The position numbers were made by a program, and so were the translations under genes. This document shows, piece by piece, positions 21,661 to 33,151 of a DNA stretch of 64,000 nt. The stretch's first letter is position 1. Each line of letters begins with the position of its first letter. Origin of the DNA: Episyrphus balteatus. Its lineage: Eukaryota > Arthropoda > Insecta > Diptera > Syrphidae. Where the stretch lies: the NCBI RefSeq assembly GCF_945859705.1, contig NC_079134.1, positions 68,506,625 to 68,570,624 on the forward strand, read 5' to 3'. A model generated the notes under the pieces. The model was not told the origin of the DNA and did not search any database. It saw nothing but the letters and a program-made list of their open reading frames with translations.

Positions 21661-23311
21661 ATATATCTTATAACTTTAAACGAGCTAAAATTGTTTATAT
21701 ATACATATATATAAATATATATAAAATTGGGATCTCGGAAACGGCTCTAACGATTTCGATGAAATTTTCAGGGTTTGTTCATCTATATATAAGTTTTTTT
21801 TTTTTATTATATAAGTTTTTTCGGAAACGGCTCTAATGATTTCGATGAAATTTTCAGGGTTTGATCATCCAAGAAAGTAAAAAGTTTTGGAAGTTTTTTT
21901 TTTGGAAAAATCTGCCCACTGCCAAGCCCACTTTTTTAACATTTAAGTTTTTTTTCGGAAAAGTCTCTAACGATTTTTATGACATTTTAAGGGCTTGTTT
22001 ATCTAAGGGAGTTAAAAGTTTTGTAAGTATTTTTGGAAAAATCCGCCCACTTTTTTACCATAGAATTTTTTTTTAAACTTTAAAGATTTCGATGAAATTT
22101 TGAGGTCCTCTAGACATGTTGGAAGTATTTTCTCTTATATTAGTTTTGTTTTCGCAGAGAGAGATTCAACGACTTCAATAAAATTTTGAGGGATGGTTCC
22201 ATGTTTTACGCATTGTTCTTTTTCTTTTTGTTACAATAACTAAACAAAATTTTTTAGATCATGACTTTTTTGATCATGTATTGATCATTTATTCAGTTGG
22301 TTGTTTTTTGTTCTGAAAAACCCTGTTTTGTTGAATTCAAATTGTAATATTTTGTGATCTAACTGCAACTTAGGAAACTTTTATACTTTTTTGAAAACTA
22401 CAATAACAGGGCAACTTTTTAGCAGCGAAATATGGCGTATGGAATTAAAAATATTTTGATTAATTAATTGTTCCTAATTATTGGCAATGTTTTCGTAAAA
22501 GAATTAAAAAAAAAAACAAATATCAATAATGGGCGCAGGAAGCAAAATACTGTTGTCAAGTAGGGATTTTTCGAAATTTCACAAGAATTGCATTAAATTG
22601 AAACCCGTAAGGATTTGGGAGGAACAAGGTTCCAAATTCTGAGAGGCCTTTAGTTCCCCAATCAGCATATTTCGTTTGATCCATTACTTTTGGGACACCC
22701 TATATAAGTAAAAAAAGAAAGGAGTAAAGCATCCACTGATACTAGTTCATACTAGCTAGTTCACCCAAAAACATACTAAGTTTTCTAAACTCAGGATTTC
22801 TACGTGAACTCTAAAAAGAGGACATCACAATAGGCCCATCAGAGGCCGCAGTGATAAGGCGAATTATTCCCACCTCTCACCCTAATCTTAATCTTAATCT
22901 TAATCTTAATCTTAATCCACTGATACAGAATAGAACAGAGACAGGGATAAAAATAGTATTTCTTGATACTAAGCTTTGCCGACAAGGCTATACAAAAAAA
23001 AAAAAATTAACTTTATATTCACCATCCAAAACTTTCTGACCCGTAAATTAAAATTTGAACAAAAAGGGATCTCATTGCTGTAAGCATTTTCGATAATACA
23101 GATTCCTGTAACCCTTCTATTCATTGCTGATCGTATATTCAAACTTACATAAACTGGATTATAAAGTGGGAATGTGGTGTTTTGTAACCCGCGAAAAAAC
23201 TGGTCATTGCAAACTCAAACCCACTCCAAAAAATTGCTGTTTACATTTGATTTTTTTTTCACTCAAAGTTATAACATTTAAGGATACCGAGCAAAGCTCG
23301 GTCACCCAGGT

Positions 23312-25335
23312 ACTATTTATATTATTTCAAAAACTATTGGTTATGTTATATTGATTTAAAAATTAGAATCAAATGTACAATTTTTCCATTCGGAAATAGT
23401 ATCATTTTTTACTGTAAGTGTTGCCGTTGTTTTTTAATAATTTTTTTTATTTTGATAATTTTTTTTTAGTAAACTGCCCCTCCCACCTAAAGGGGGGGGA
23501 GGTAGATCCCCCTTCCAAAGAAAAAAATGTTTGTATTGAGCTCCTCTACAAAAACCCAATATCAAATCCTGGCGCCAAGGTTATCCTACTACGTGCCGAA
23601 ACAACATTTTTCTTCTATACCTAAAAGTTCGAATTTCTGTATCTGGGAAAAATTTTTTTTTCTAAGCCAATTTTGGAGTGATTATCATAAAAAATACCTC
23701 GATTGATTGGAAAATAGATATAGTTTATGAATATATTTTTTAAATAGCATGTTGTTTTGAAAACATATACTTTAAACTGATGCCGAAGTTGGGCAAATGA
23801 CGAAATAAATGGAATTTTTGAACTTTGACAGCTTATAAGTTCTAAGTGGTTTAACCGAGTTACATGTTTTATACATTGTTGAAAAGGTATATTTATCTTC
23901 TATCGGAAACTGTAAAAAAATCGAAAATGGGTAAAAAATTGTCGAAGCTAGAATTTTTTCAATGGGTCAAGGTCCAAAAAACCGTTTTTTGCCCGTAACT
24001 TCAGATTTTGGGGGTGTTATACCGTTTCGTATTCAGTGCGACTAGCTCTACAAAACCTGATAGGTCTCCGCCCGCTTATATTCTGAGTGTTACACCGTGT
24101 TATTTAAAAAAATGGCAACATAACTGTAAAATGATACCTACCTTTTTCAAAAGCCAGAATTGTACACTTGATTCTAATTTTTAAATCAAATCATTTCAAT
24201 TATTTTTTCTCGAAATAATCAACTTCAAAGTCAAAATTCTGAAAAAAAGTTTAAAAAACACATTAAATACTATTTTTACCTAGACTGTGAATTTAAATAT
24301 GAAATTAATCAATGAAATAAACTGCCTTAATCAATTTCTTATCAAATACTGAAAACCATAAATGCTTCTATATTAAAGTTTCCGAGAAAATTGTAAGTAA
24401 GAAAATTACCTTTTTATCAGATTTTCATTTTCTTGACTATTTTCGCCAATATAAACAGCTTTTTAACTTAAAAGTATCATGTCTGGCCCGCTTCGCAAAT
24501 TGTCAGGATTTTAACTTCCTTTTTGGTTCCTCTGTCCCGTTCACACAACTTCGTTGCTTCTCTAAGGCCATTTGAAATTGGTCCTAAGATTCTCGCGATT
24601 TTTTTATAAAAATGGTAAGTAAAAATAGTAAGGGTATGAAGTTCAAGGCGTATCAAAGTGAGATGGGTAAGGGGGGCATGATGCTCCCTGGAACCCCCCT
24701 GCTTGGGCACAATATAGGGTTGGGTCAAGGTTGGGTATGTACAAAGTTTCTTTTTTCCAAAAAACTTTTAAATTCTGAAGAAAATTTGCCTACACCCAAA
24801 CTCGCACCCACCCCAAATCCTATAATAGTTAGCCCAAGCAGAGGATTGCAAGGGGCATACTTGCTGCAAGCATTATGTTTATGTAAACACGAAAACAGCT
24901 TAAAAAATACAAATCTGATAAAAACGTAGTTTTTTTGATTTTCAATTAAAAAAATAGACGGCATAGAAGCATATGGTTTTCAGAATTTGATAAGAAATTA
25001 ATTGAGGCAGTTTATTTCATCGATTAATTTCATATTTAAATTTACAGTCTTTGTAAAAATAGTATTTAATATGTTTTTTTTTTAAACTTTTTTTTTCCAA
25101 ATTTTGACTTTGAAATTAATTATTTCGAGAACAATTAATTAAAATAATTTGATTTAAAAAAAAGGTATCGTTCATAAATGTTAGTGTTGCCGTTGTTTTT
25201 TAATTATTTTTTTTTTGTATTTTACGTGATATATTGCCCCTCCTTCTTAAACGGGGGGAGATAGACCCCCCTCCCATAGTAAAAAATTATTGTATTGAAC
25301 TCCTCTACAAAATAACGTTATCAATTCTTGTCGCC
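23312..25335. repeat. Family R interspersed repeat with internal inverted repeat
   Basis: The stretch 23340-23860 closely resembles 42590-43100, and 25130-25335 repeats its first part (shared words AGTGTTGCCGTTG, CTGCCCCTCC, GAACTCCTC). 24155-24430 and 24915-25175 are inverted copies, so the middle folds back. The stretch 23960-24110 recurs inverted at 42037-42180. The centre (24480-24900) is unrelated single-copy sequence. No protein is recognised; the frames at 24477-24964 are chance. Superfamily is unknown. Confidence 0.65.
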
Positions 25336-25409
25336 TAGGTAAGGTTAGGTTAGGTAAATAGGGTAGTGCACAGCTAAGCTACTGTATACAAGGGGGCTTA
25401 TTGGTCCAT

Positions 25410-28400
25410 TGTGATTCCCTTTTATTTAAAAAATCGCATTGATGTTCATAAACTATTTTATCGGTTTAAAAAGACTGGCTCATTTACGAACCATGCTGTA
25501 CTTTCAATGAATTTTCTCATGTTAGCCATTGGCACCTGTGCTAGATCGTCTAGTTCTCCCACGAACCTATGTATTTCCGAAGTAACGGAGTCGGTTTGTT
25601 TGGGGTTTTGGACATTTGCAGAGCAGTTGTTTAATGGACTCTATTTCCTCTACATCTTGCCAGCTCCAGCAGAAATCAGGTGAAAATACACCCATTCTAA
25701 TAGCCGTTGTACCAATGGCACAATGACCCCTTAGTACAACTATCAAGACTTTTTGATACCGTTTTGATACCAAAACTTGTGAAACCTATGAGTTATAAAT
25801 GGATTAATTGGAATAATGTAATTTCAATACATACGATTATTTAGGCTAGCCTAAAACTACTTCGTTGCATTGAGGAATGAGATCAAGTTTTTGATCTTTA
25901 ATTCTGAGATGTTATTTATATCGTTGAAAAATTCACTGCAAGCAATTGCTTTTATAGCTGCCTGACTATCTGTTAGTATAGCTATGCTTTGGTTTTGATT
26001 TGGATATAGGATAAGTAATTTGCAAGCTTCTTTAATTTCGAGCAATTCCGCTTGGAATACACTGGCAAAGTTTGGTAGTCGAAAGGATTTTGAGATATTG
26101 AGGGATTCATAGTAGACACCCGCACCGACCCCACAATCCATTTTTGAGCCATCAGTGAAAATGCAGGTGTCGAAGTCTCTCGTCACAATGCCCTCTCCCC
26201 AGTCTGATCTAGACGGGAAGCTGACCTTGCAATTCATTACAGTATTCAAAATAGGGGTGCAGTAGTCCGTGGGTGTCAGAAGCATATCCGATGGTATTAA
26301 ATTTGCTGTGTCACTGTGTCCAAAAAGGTTTTGCCTTCCAACAGCCCGTTTCTTTTAGCCTTACAACGCTACAAGAGACCTGGTATTTTATATGAAGGTA
26401 TATGGGTAAAAGGTGCAAGAGACCGTTTAGAGCCTCGGTAGGGCACGACCGGAGGGCTTCAGTCGTTCCTACGCTAGCTGTTCTTTGGATTTTCTTAAGT
26501 TTGTTGATGTTATATGCTTTATTTAGTGCAGGCCACCAAACAATGGCGCCGTAAGTAAGAATGGGTCGTACCACCGCTGTGTAAGTCCATAGAATCATTT
26601 TTGATTTAAGACCCCATTTTTTCCCAAAGGTTTTACTGCAGGCATAGAAAGCAATGCTCGCCTTCTTAACCCGCTCTTCTATATTTAGCTTCCAGCTCAG
26701 TTTAGTGTCCAAAATTACACCTAAATATTTTGCGCTAGAAGAAAGTGATAAGATTTGGCCGTTAAGCGGAGGTAGAGGGAAGGCAGGGATTTTGGTTTTA
26801 GTTGTAAAAAGCTTCAGTTCCGTTTTACTTTGATTAACTCCTAGGCCACAGCTTGTAGCCCAGTTGCTAACTTTTCTCAAAGCCGTGTCAGTGATCTCGT
26901 TGATCACGGGTAAAAATTTTCCTGATACAAGTACAACCAGATCATCCGCATATGCCACTGCCTTCACTCCACTTCTCTCAAGCTTCACGAGGATATTGTT
27001 CATAATAAGAAGCCATAAAAGAAGGGAAAGAACGCCACTCTGAGGCGTACCCCTGTTGACGCACTTAAAACAGTTTGAATTTCCTAAACTTGCTTGAATT
27101 CTTCTCTCTTTAAGCTTTGAAATAATCCAACTTCTGATGTAGTCTTCTACTTCAAAAGTCACTAGGGCCTCGAGAATAGATTCGGTTAGGACATTGTTAA
27201 AAGCTCCCTCTACATCTAAGAAGGTAGCTGAGTATATTCTTTAAAGTGGATCGAGTTCTCAATTGTTTTAACGACTTCATGGAGGGCTGTTTCCGTAGAT
27301 TTGCCCCTCATATAAGTGTGCTGCGAACTAGCTAAGGGACATCTTTTGAAAATGTCTCTAATATGAGTTTCCAAGATTCTTTCTAAGGTTTTAAGTAAGA
27401 AAGATGTTAAACTTATTGGCCGGAAATCCTTCGCGGATTCATGTCCTCTTTTGCCCACTTTGGGTATGAAAACCACGCTAACTTGTCTCCAAGACTTGGG
27501 CACATGATTAAGGAGAAGGCAGCCTTTAAAGATTTTTTCAAGCCATGGAACTGCTATCTCTTGCTGATTTTGCAGCATAATAGGCAGAATACCATCAGGG
27601 CCTGGGGATTTATACGGAGAGAAAGTGTTAATAGTCCAAGCTATATTTTCTCTTGTTATCAAGGAGTTTACTCGCTCTGTCGTAACTGATAGCAAGGTGG
27701 GATTTATGTTCACTTCAGAGGTGCTATCCACACACCCCGGAAAGTGAGTATTAATTAGTAGATCCAAGGATTTAGCTGGAGATATTGTCCAGGATCCGTC
27801 AGGCTTTTTAAGAAACGAGGGATTAGAGTGTTCTTTTGATAAAACCTTGCTTAACCTGGCGGAATCCTTAATATCTTCTATGAAATGACAGTATTCCTCG
27901 CAGCTTTCTTTTTTGGCTAAAGCTATAGTACGCTTATAGACTTTTAAGCATTCTTTATAGGGTTGATAAAATTTGTATTTGTGGCAGATGTTGAAGATTG
28001 TTCTAGTCATCTTCCTCAGATTAGATAAGTCTTCATTCCACCAAGGAGGAAATGTTTTGCTGCTATGTCTCACCGGACACGAGATTTTAAATGTAGTGAT
28101 TATCGATCTTTCAAAGGTTATAACCTTTGATTCAAGATCTTCAACCGTACCTGTACTCAGATTGGGTATACTGCGTAGTTTTGCACTAAAAACTTGACCA
28201 AAATTCTTCCAGTCAATTCTTTTGGGATTTCTATAAGGGGGTGGGGTTTTAGTTTCAAATTTGAGTTGGAAGAGAATCCAACTATGATCTGAAAAGGATT
28301 TCAAAAGGGTTACTCTCCAGTTTTCTACCTGTAGATTGGAGTAGTTGTTTATAATGGTAATGTCTAGTACATCTTCCCATCCTTCATAATTTTCCGAACT

Positions 28401-28943
28401 CGGGAAAGTGAAGGTTGGAGTAGTACCTCTATTGCAGAGAGAAAGGTTATTTTCAATAATATAATAAAATAAAGACTCACCTCGTTCATTGATCTCAGAA
28501 CTTCCCCCCAGAGTATGACGTGCGTTTGCGTCACACCCGATGAGTAGGCTTGTCTTCATGGTACTGGCTTGAGTTGTCAGCCTGCGTACTTGCTCCGGCG
28601 GTGACTGCTGGTCGTGTGCCATGTACGCAGAGGCCAAGAGTAAACCCTCAGTATTTGAACCCTCCAATTCGACAACGGTCAAATCAGAGGTGCTAAGATT
28701 AGGACACAAAAAAGCTTTTAAGTGTTTTTTAGCTAAAATACAAGTTCTGGGCTTACCTTGGTTCGAACTGACGGGCTTGTAAAAAAGGTCGTATTGGCTG
28801 TCTTGGAGGCCCCTCACTCGGAGGCCATTAACCCAGGGCTCTTGAAAAATGCCCACATCAAAGTTTTCCTCCCTCAGGAAAACTCTCAGGTTATCTGAAG
28901 CACATTTAGAGTGCTTCAGATTAACCTGAATGACGCGCAGCAT
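25410..28943 (-). pseudogene. ORF2: endonuclease, reverse transcriptase and RNase H, with two frameshifts
   Basis: The ATG at 28943 opens an APE endonuclease (MLRVIQVNLKHSK, FQEPWV, GCDANARH, SDHSW). The RT follows with SPGPDGI, FRPISLTSFLLKTLERIL, then a frameshift near 27228. The next frame carries FLDVEGAFNNV (motif A), RGTPQSGVLS (motif B, with Ser where Gly is usual) and AYADDLVVL (YADD at 26941-26952). A second frameshift near 26320 leads to the RNase H: FTDGSKM, FQAELLEIKEAC and ILTDSQAAIKAI. After a stop at 25857 the histidine-containing end of RNase H is missing. A tail with a GHCAIGTTAIRMGV block and CKCPKP survives to about 25570. The original protein would have been about 1150-1250 aa. 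Confidence 0.88.
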
Positions 28944-29042
28944 GTTTTTAATTTGGAATAGATTCTACACTGTCAGTTACCAGCTCCTTGCCGGAGAACC
29001 CTCCCTCTTTGGGGACATCGTCATCCTCGACAGTATCCTCAA

Positions 29043-29900
29043 CTAGGTTAGGGTGCGAGCTAGTGGTTGTCTTGGAATTTCCTTAGCTGGGATAAGCTTG
29101 AGCTTCAAGCCATCCCATTTATTGCTGACCTCAGCTACACTTTTACTAAGGAAAACCCTAGAGAACACATCCTCGCACTTGATTACCCTGTATACCCTAA
29201 GCATCTCACCAGAGTCGAAACTTGGGTAGGGTCCCTCAGTTGCAGATAAGGTATATAGAAAGACCATCTCAGAAAGCTTAGCCTCGATGGAGTTCCACAC
29301 TGACATCAGAGCTCTGTTGTCAGTGGAGAGCTCAACTACAACCGCCACTTGAAGATCGTCTCTGACAATCTCACTTAAAGTGCGCGATTGCGCCGCTCCC
29401 TGAGATGGTGCTTTATTGTTGGTGCCGTTTGCTTTAGACTTTTTCTGAGGAGGATTAGCTTCCTCAGGTGATCTCATTCTTTTAACGGACTTTTTTGGCT
29501 CAATGAGGAGATTGTTGTACTCAACAATCTTCCCATATTTGATCTTATCAGCAGCATCGTTTTCGTGCGGAGTTCCAGCTTCCTCATTTAAAGCAATCTT
29601 GCTTAGAATGAAGGATGCCCTATTGAAATCCGCTATCCGATACCAACTTGCTGATCTTCTCTTACGCCGGGTAGCATGGCTTTGGCTGGCTCTGCTACCC
29701 GAAGGCTTTATTTAGTTTATTGCGGGTCAAAGTACAGGGGTACCGCTGGTACCGCCTGCACTTCCAGTTTTTGAAGGTTGCTCAGAAATGCTAGTGCCTC
29801 CAGCATTATCTGAACAACCTCCGATTGTCTCCTGGCTCGAGGCCAGAAGTTCATCTTACATCTCGGAAGTCGTACAGTCTGTTTTGTCATTTTTGTCCAT
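29043..29900 (-). pseudogene. ORF1: Gag-like protein without zinc knuckles, with premature stops
   Basis: An ATG at 29900 is in frame with the 144-codon open piece ending at 29043. Between them lie at least three stops (after about 15, 55 and 60 codons). The open piece has a basic, Lys/Gln-rich start and then a folded-looking domain with VWNSIEAKLSEMVFLY and KWDGLKLKLIPAKEIPR. This resembles the Gag-like domain (DUF4780 type) found upstream of insect Loa-type ORF2s. The frame ends at TLT, where the family would normally continue, so an indel at about 29043 is likely. About 100 bases separate its end from the ORF2 ATG. Confidence 0.65.
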
Positions 29901-30292
29901 TTTTAAATTTGAGTTATAAATTGAAGTCCCACGAGTAGGTCGGAAAGGAAAGGTCAACCCCGGCAGAGCCGATTACCGGGGTAAGGCAAAAATTATGACG
30001 GATCCTGCCAATGCATCCGAAAGAGCTCGTTCTCGACTGGCTTATCCCCCAGCCTTCCATTTCTTCGACACGGATTATGACAGCGCTCACCCCACCACTG
30101 AAAATTGGGAACCTTGTATCGATGGTAAAATTGCATTTCTGGTTGTTTAACTATTGAGGAGTTAAGGAACAACACAGCTATGCAACCTGACCTTAGCTGA
30201 TCCCCATCTTGCCAAAAACGCACAAGATAAAAACTGTGGTGATCATTACCGCCCGGCACCCACTAGGAGGGTTTGATACAAGGATTTTTGCC
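29901..30292 (-). promoter_or_regulatory. Probable 5' leader of the Loa-type element
   Basis: The stretch is visibly less AT-rich than its surroundings and lies directly upstream of ORF1 on the minus strand. In non-LTR elements of this kind the leader carries an internal promoter. I infer that role from position only; no promoter motif was identified. Confidence 0.4.
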
Positions 30293-30307
30293 GAGCAAAA
30301 AAGCCTA

Positions 30308-30452
30308 TTAATTTAATAAATTATTTTAACTGTAAAATCTTAAGTTCACATTGCTGCCACAAATCCATGGATTCCATCAGTTTTTTTCAACAGTCATATT
30401 TTACAATAATTCTTCTTACACATAACTATTAAAAAAGTGTTATATATACTAG
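30308..30452. repeat. Left arm of an outer inverted repeat (partner 35690-35822)
   Basis: The sequence from AACTGTAAAATCTTAAG through CATTGCTGCCACAAAT to AAAAAAGTGTTAT is found inverted at 35690-35822 with a few mismatches. The arms enclose about 5.2 kb holding the decayed Tc1 copy and the Tc1/mariner-type foldback, so the pair probably marks the ends or arms of an older palindromic element. Confidence 0.75.
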
Positions 30453-30836
30453 ACTGGGCCAAAAAAATAAAATATTTTTTTTTTGAAAGTTACTTCGAAA
30501 ATCTTGTTCAGGATGATGAAAAAAAAATTTGGTGAAAATTTGAGCCGTTAAAAAAAATTTTAAGAGGTCTATCATCGGTGTTTTTTATTTTTATACATGA
30601 TATGATGTTTTACAACAGAACTGCTAGACGATCAAAGTAAAAAAAATTTCTGTTCATTTTTTCTTATATAAATTTCCTACAAAAAAGATCTAATTGAAAA
30701 TTTTCGGCAGACGAGCCGTGTTCGAGTAATTAAGCTTTTTAAATCGAAGTGTTTTTTTCAATTTGACTGTTTCACTTTGGAATTTTGTGATGAGCAAATA
30801 AGTGAATAGAAAAATAAAACCACGACAGATTCTTAT

Positions 30837-31026
30837 AGGAAATTTAATTCTCTACAAAAAAGGTCTTGTAGTAATTTTCCCTTAATTGAGTTCTGAAGAA
30901 GTTATTCACGATTTAAATCGAGAAAAAAATTAAAAAATCAATTTTTAAATCGTGAATAACTTCTTCAGAACTCAATTTAGGGAAAATTACTAAGAGACCT
31001 TTTTTGTAGAGAATTAAATTTCCTAC
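30837..31026. repeat. Hairpin with about 80-base arms
   Basis: AGGAAATTTAATTCTCTAC at 30837 and its complement near 31008-31026 bound arms that match through GAAGAAGTTATTCACGATTT, with a loop of about 30 A/T-rich bases around 30930. It lies just left of the Tc1 transposase fragment. Confidence 0.82.
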
Positions 31027-31040
31027 AATTGCTATCCGTC

Positions 31041-31283
31041 CAAAAAATCGGTGTTATGGAATTGCCAAGCCAGTCCCCAGATCTGAATCCTATTGAGGAC
31101 TTGTAGAGTGACATGGGAAAAGCGATTAACAGGTCTGATACCTCAAATTTGGACAAACTTTGGTAGGAATTTCGACGAGCTTGGTACTCAGTACCTTTTG
31201 AACGATTTCGGAGTCTTATTACGTCTATTAAACGCTGCTTTTATACTGTGATAAATAATAAGGGTTACCCAACCAAATACTAG
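31041..31283 (+). pseudogene. Tc1-type transposase C-terminal fragment
   Basis: The plus frame reads VMELPSQSPDLNPIEDL, the signature around the last acidic residue of the DDE triad in Tc1 transposases (usually SPDLNPIENLW). The rest matches a typical Tc1 tail (EFRRAWYSVP, LITSIKRC) and stops at 31281-31283. Two TAG codons stand where the family has Trp, so it is dead. Only about 75 codons survive. The right terminal repeat of the same element is at 31530-31559. Confidence 0.85.
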
Positions 31284-31529
31284 TTATTTCCTTTAAATGT
31301 GTTAACATTTTTGTTAATTTGTTTTTGTTTTTAGGAAGTGTGCTATTTATTTTGTCCTAAAAAACTTGAGCTGTATTAATGATTTTGTTGTTATTTTTTG
31401 TTAAAGAATTCAATGTACTTAATTTCTTTTTTAATAAATCAAATATATCTATAATCTTACTTCCTCATTAATAAAACAGCTCTTTTAAGTTAAAAAAGTG
31501 CGAAAAACTTTCATTTTAGAAATTTTAGG

Positions 31530-31559
31530 GTACATGTGCTATTTATTTTGTCGCCACTG
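31530..31559 (-). repeat. Right terminal repeat of the decayed Tc1 element
   Basis: The sequence ends TATTTATTTTGTCGCCACTG and is followed by TA at 31560-31561, the standard end and target site of a Tc1/mariner element. No matching left end was found, so the left part is lost. Confidence 0.7.
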
Positions 31560-32249
31560 TAATTTAAGTTTTTTTTTAATGCAAAGTAGAAAAAAAATAT
31601 TTGTTTGCTAATTTGCTAATAACTAGTTTAAAAGATAAAATAAGAAGTAACTGTAAATTAAATTGCATTTAACAAATATTGGATGTTTTTCGTAGCCCAA
31701 TAAGATTGGGAATTGAACGCAAATTGCAACATTTTTTATGAGGTTGCATTGGGCCAACGTGACCGAAAATCTCATTTTTTTTTTTAACGAGATCATTAAG
31801 AAGTCAAAACTCAAAACAAGCTGTCTCGATACACAATTGTATGCCCATGCTTAAACTGAGCAAACAAATATTTTTACTTGCGATATACAGTGCTGTGCAA
31901 AACATTTGCAACTGCTACAACTTACTATTTCGTATTTATTTTTTGCCTGCTTCCGCTCATAAATGAATATTGCAATTTATATGGATGAACGCTCTGGGGG
32001 TGTACTTTATATCTCTAAACTTTTTATAAAAAAAATCATTCTTCAATGGGTTTTAAAAATAAAATAACAAAAAATCGTTGAATTTGTCTGTGCAAAACAT
32101 ATGCAACTTTGTCCTAAATTTTTACATAATATTTGTAAAAAGCAGTTTTACGGGTAGATTTGGAATGAAATTGAATAAATTCATTATAACAAGTGTTGTT
32201 CATTAGTTTGGTCCAATTAACACTTGTGGAATGTTTCATTGTAACAATG

Positions 32250-33151
32250 CACATAGGGGTATTTATTTAGTCAATTTAGGCGGACAAAACACGAAATTTT
32301 AAACTGATCCAAATGTAAAAAAATCAACATCCTACTAAAAGTAGATAACTTGCTTAGCATTTTCTTATAGTTTTAAAATTGATTATCACTTCAGGTGACT
32401 AACAGCAGCGGTCTAGAGTTCAAGGTTTCCAGCCCAAAGATAAAATTAATTTTTTTTTGTAATTTAGCGACTGTGCTTAAGTACTTTTTTTTTAAGTGGA
32501 TTTAGAAAAAAAGTTTTTATAGAATATTGATAAGGAGATACGAAACTGTCTACTAGATGTTGTATCTAAATGTTGTATTACTTTATAAATAAAAAAGTGA
32601 TATGTTGAATCTTATTATAAATTAATCGTAAAAAAAGTAAATTTCTGTGTTGGTAAGGAGATAAGTTATACAATTTCACATTATTGTGTGATAAAATTTA
32701 ATGATTTCTAAAGGTAAACCTCTTATCTAATTGAATATGTAAAAAATAAGTGCAACTAAGTGCAACTTCGACACATTTGCCCTTCTTAAAGGTTTTAGGT
32801 TTTGAAAAATGGTTACCTTGTATTCAGCATCCATATTTTAAGTTTTTTTTAAAGATTCAACTTTTTGAATTACAGAACCTGTATCCTTATGATTTTTCCT
32901 AAATTTTAAGACATTTATCTTGGCGATACCATTAATAGAACTCCATTTATAAGAGTTCTAACAAACCATTTGGATCCATTCTTGACACTTTTTTGTTTGA
33001 TCAAAAAGTGGTTTAGGAAGAAAAATGTTTTCATTGAAATCAACACTTAAAACACTTTATTCCAGTACTAAATACAAGCTTTTAACTTGTTGATGCAGAT
33101 AAACCGGAAAAATAATTTTGTCCGCGTAAAATTGGTAAATACCCCTTTGTG
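32250..33151. mobile_element. 902-bp element with CACATAGGGGTATTTA ends and 5-bp duplication
   Basis: The ends CACATAGGGGTATTTA and (complement) CACAAAGGGGTATTTA extend as imperfect inverted repeats of about 40 bases through GCGGACAAAA. CAATG flanks both sides (32245-32249 and 33152-33156), while the opposite palindrome arm has a single copy, proving the duplication. A 5-bp duplication and CAC start are Transib-like, but the usual heptamer is not present, so the superfamily is open. No coding capacity is seen. Confidence 0.82.

Larger units (their letters stand above)
19951..23311. repeat. 3.36-kb long palindrome (foldback element)
   Basis: The left arm runs from ACCTGGGAGACCGAGC at 19951 to about 21660, and the right arm from about 21722 to GCTCGGTCACCCAGGT at 23311. 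The arms are close to identical: even a chance 70-codon frame is shared in mirror image (19917-20138 minus, 23124-23354 plus). The central spacer is about 60 AT-rich bases. The arms differ in length by about 120 bases, roughly one unit of the internal tandem array. CCGAGCTTTGCTCGG at each outer end is itself a hairpin. No gene is present. A transcript through it would form a very long RNA duplex. Confidence 0.92.
25336..30292 (-). mobile_element. Loa/I-type non-LTR retrotransposon, nearly full length, degraded
   Basis: Read on the minus strand it has a roughly 390-base GC-richer leader (29901-30292), ORF1 (29900-29043), ORF2 with endonuclease, RT and RNase H (28943 to about 25410) and a short 3' region ending in TAACCTAACC-type repeats near 25336-25360. 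Its 3' end lies inside a family R repeat (R sequence stops at about 25335), so it inserted into R. The RNase H after the RT and a Gag without zinc knuckles place it with the Loa/I/Outcast group rather than Jockey. At least two frameshifts in ORF2 and several stops in ORF1 show it is dead. Confidence 0.85.

Noticed and set aside
24477..24964. Overlapping open frames on both strands as a gene
   Set aside because: No motif in either, and they lie in the loop of a family R inverted repeat.
25336..25360. Insect telomeric TTAGG repeat
   Set aside because: Only two or three irregular GGTTA units occur, and they are at the 3' end of a retroelement.
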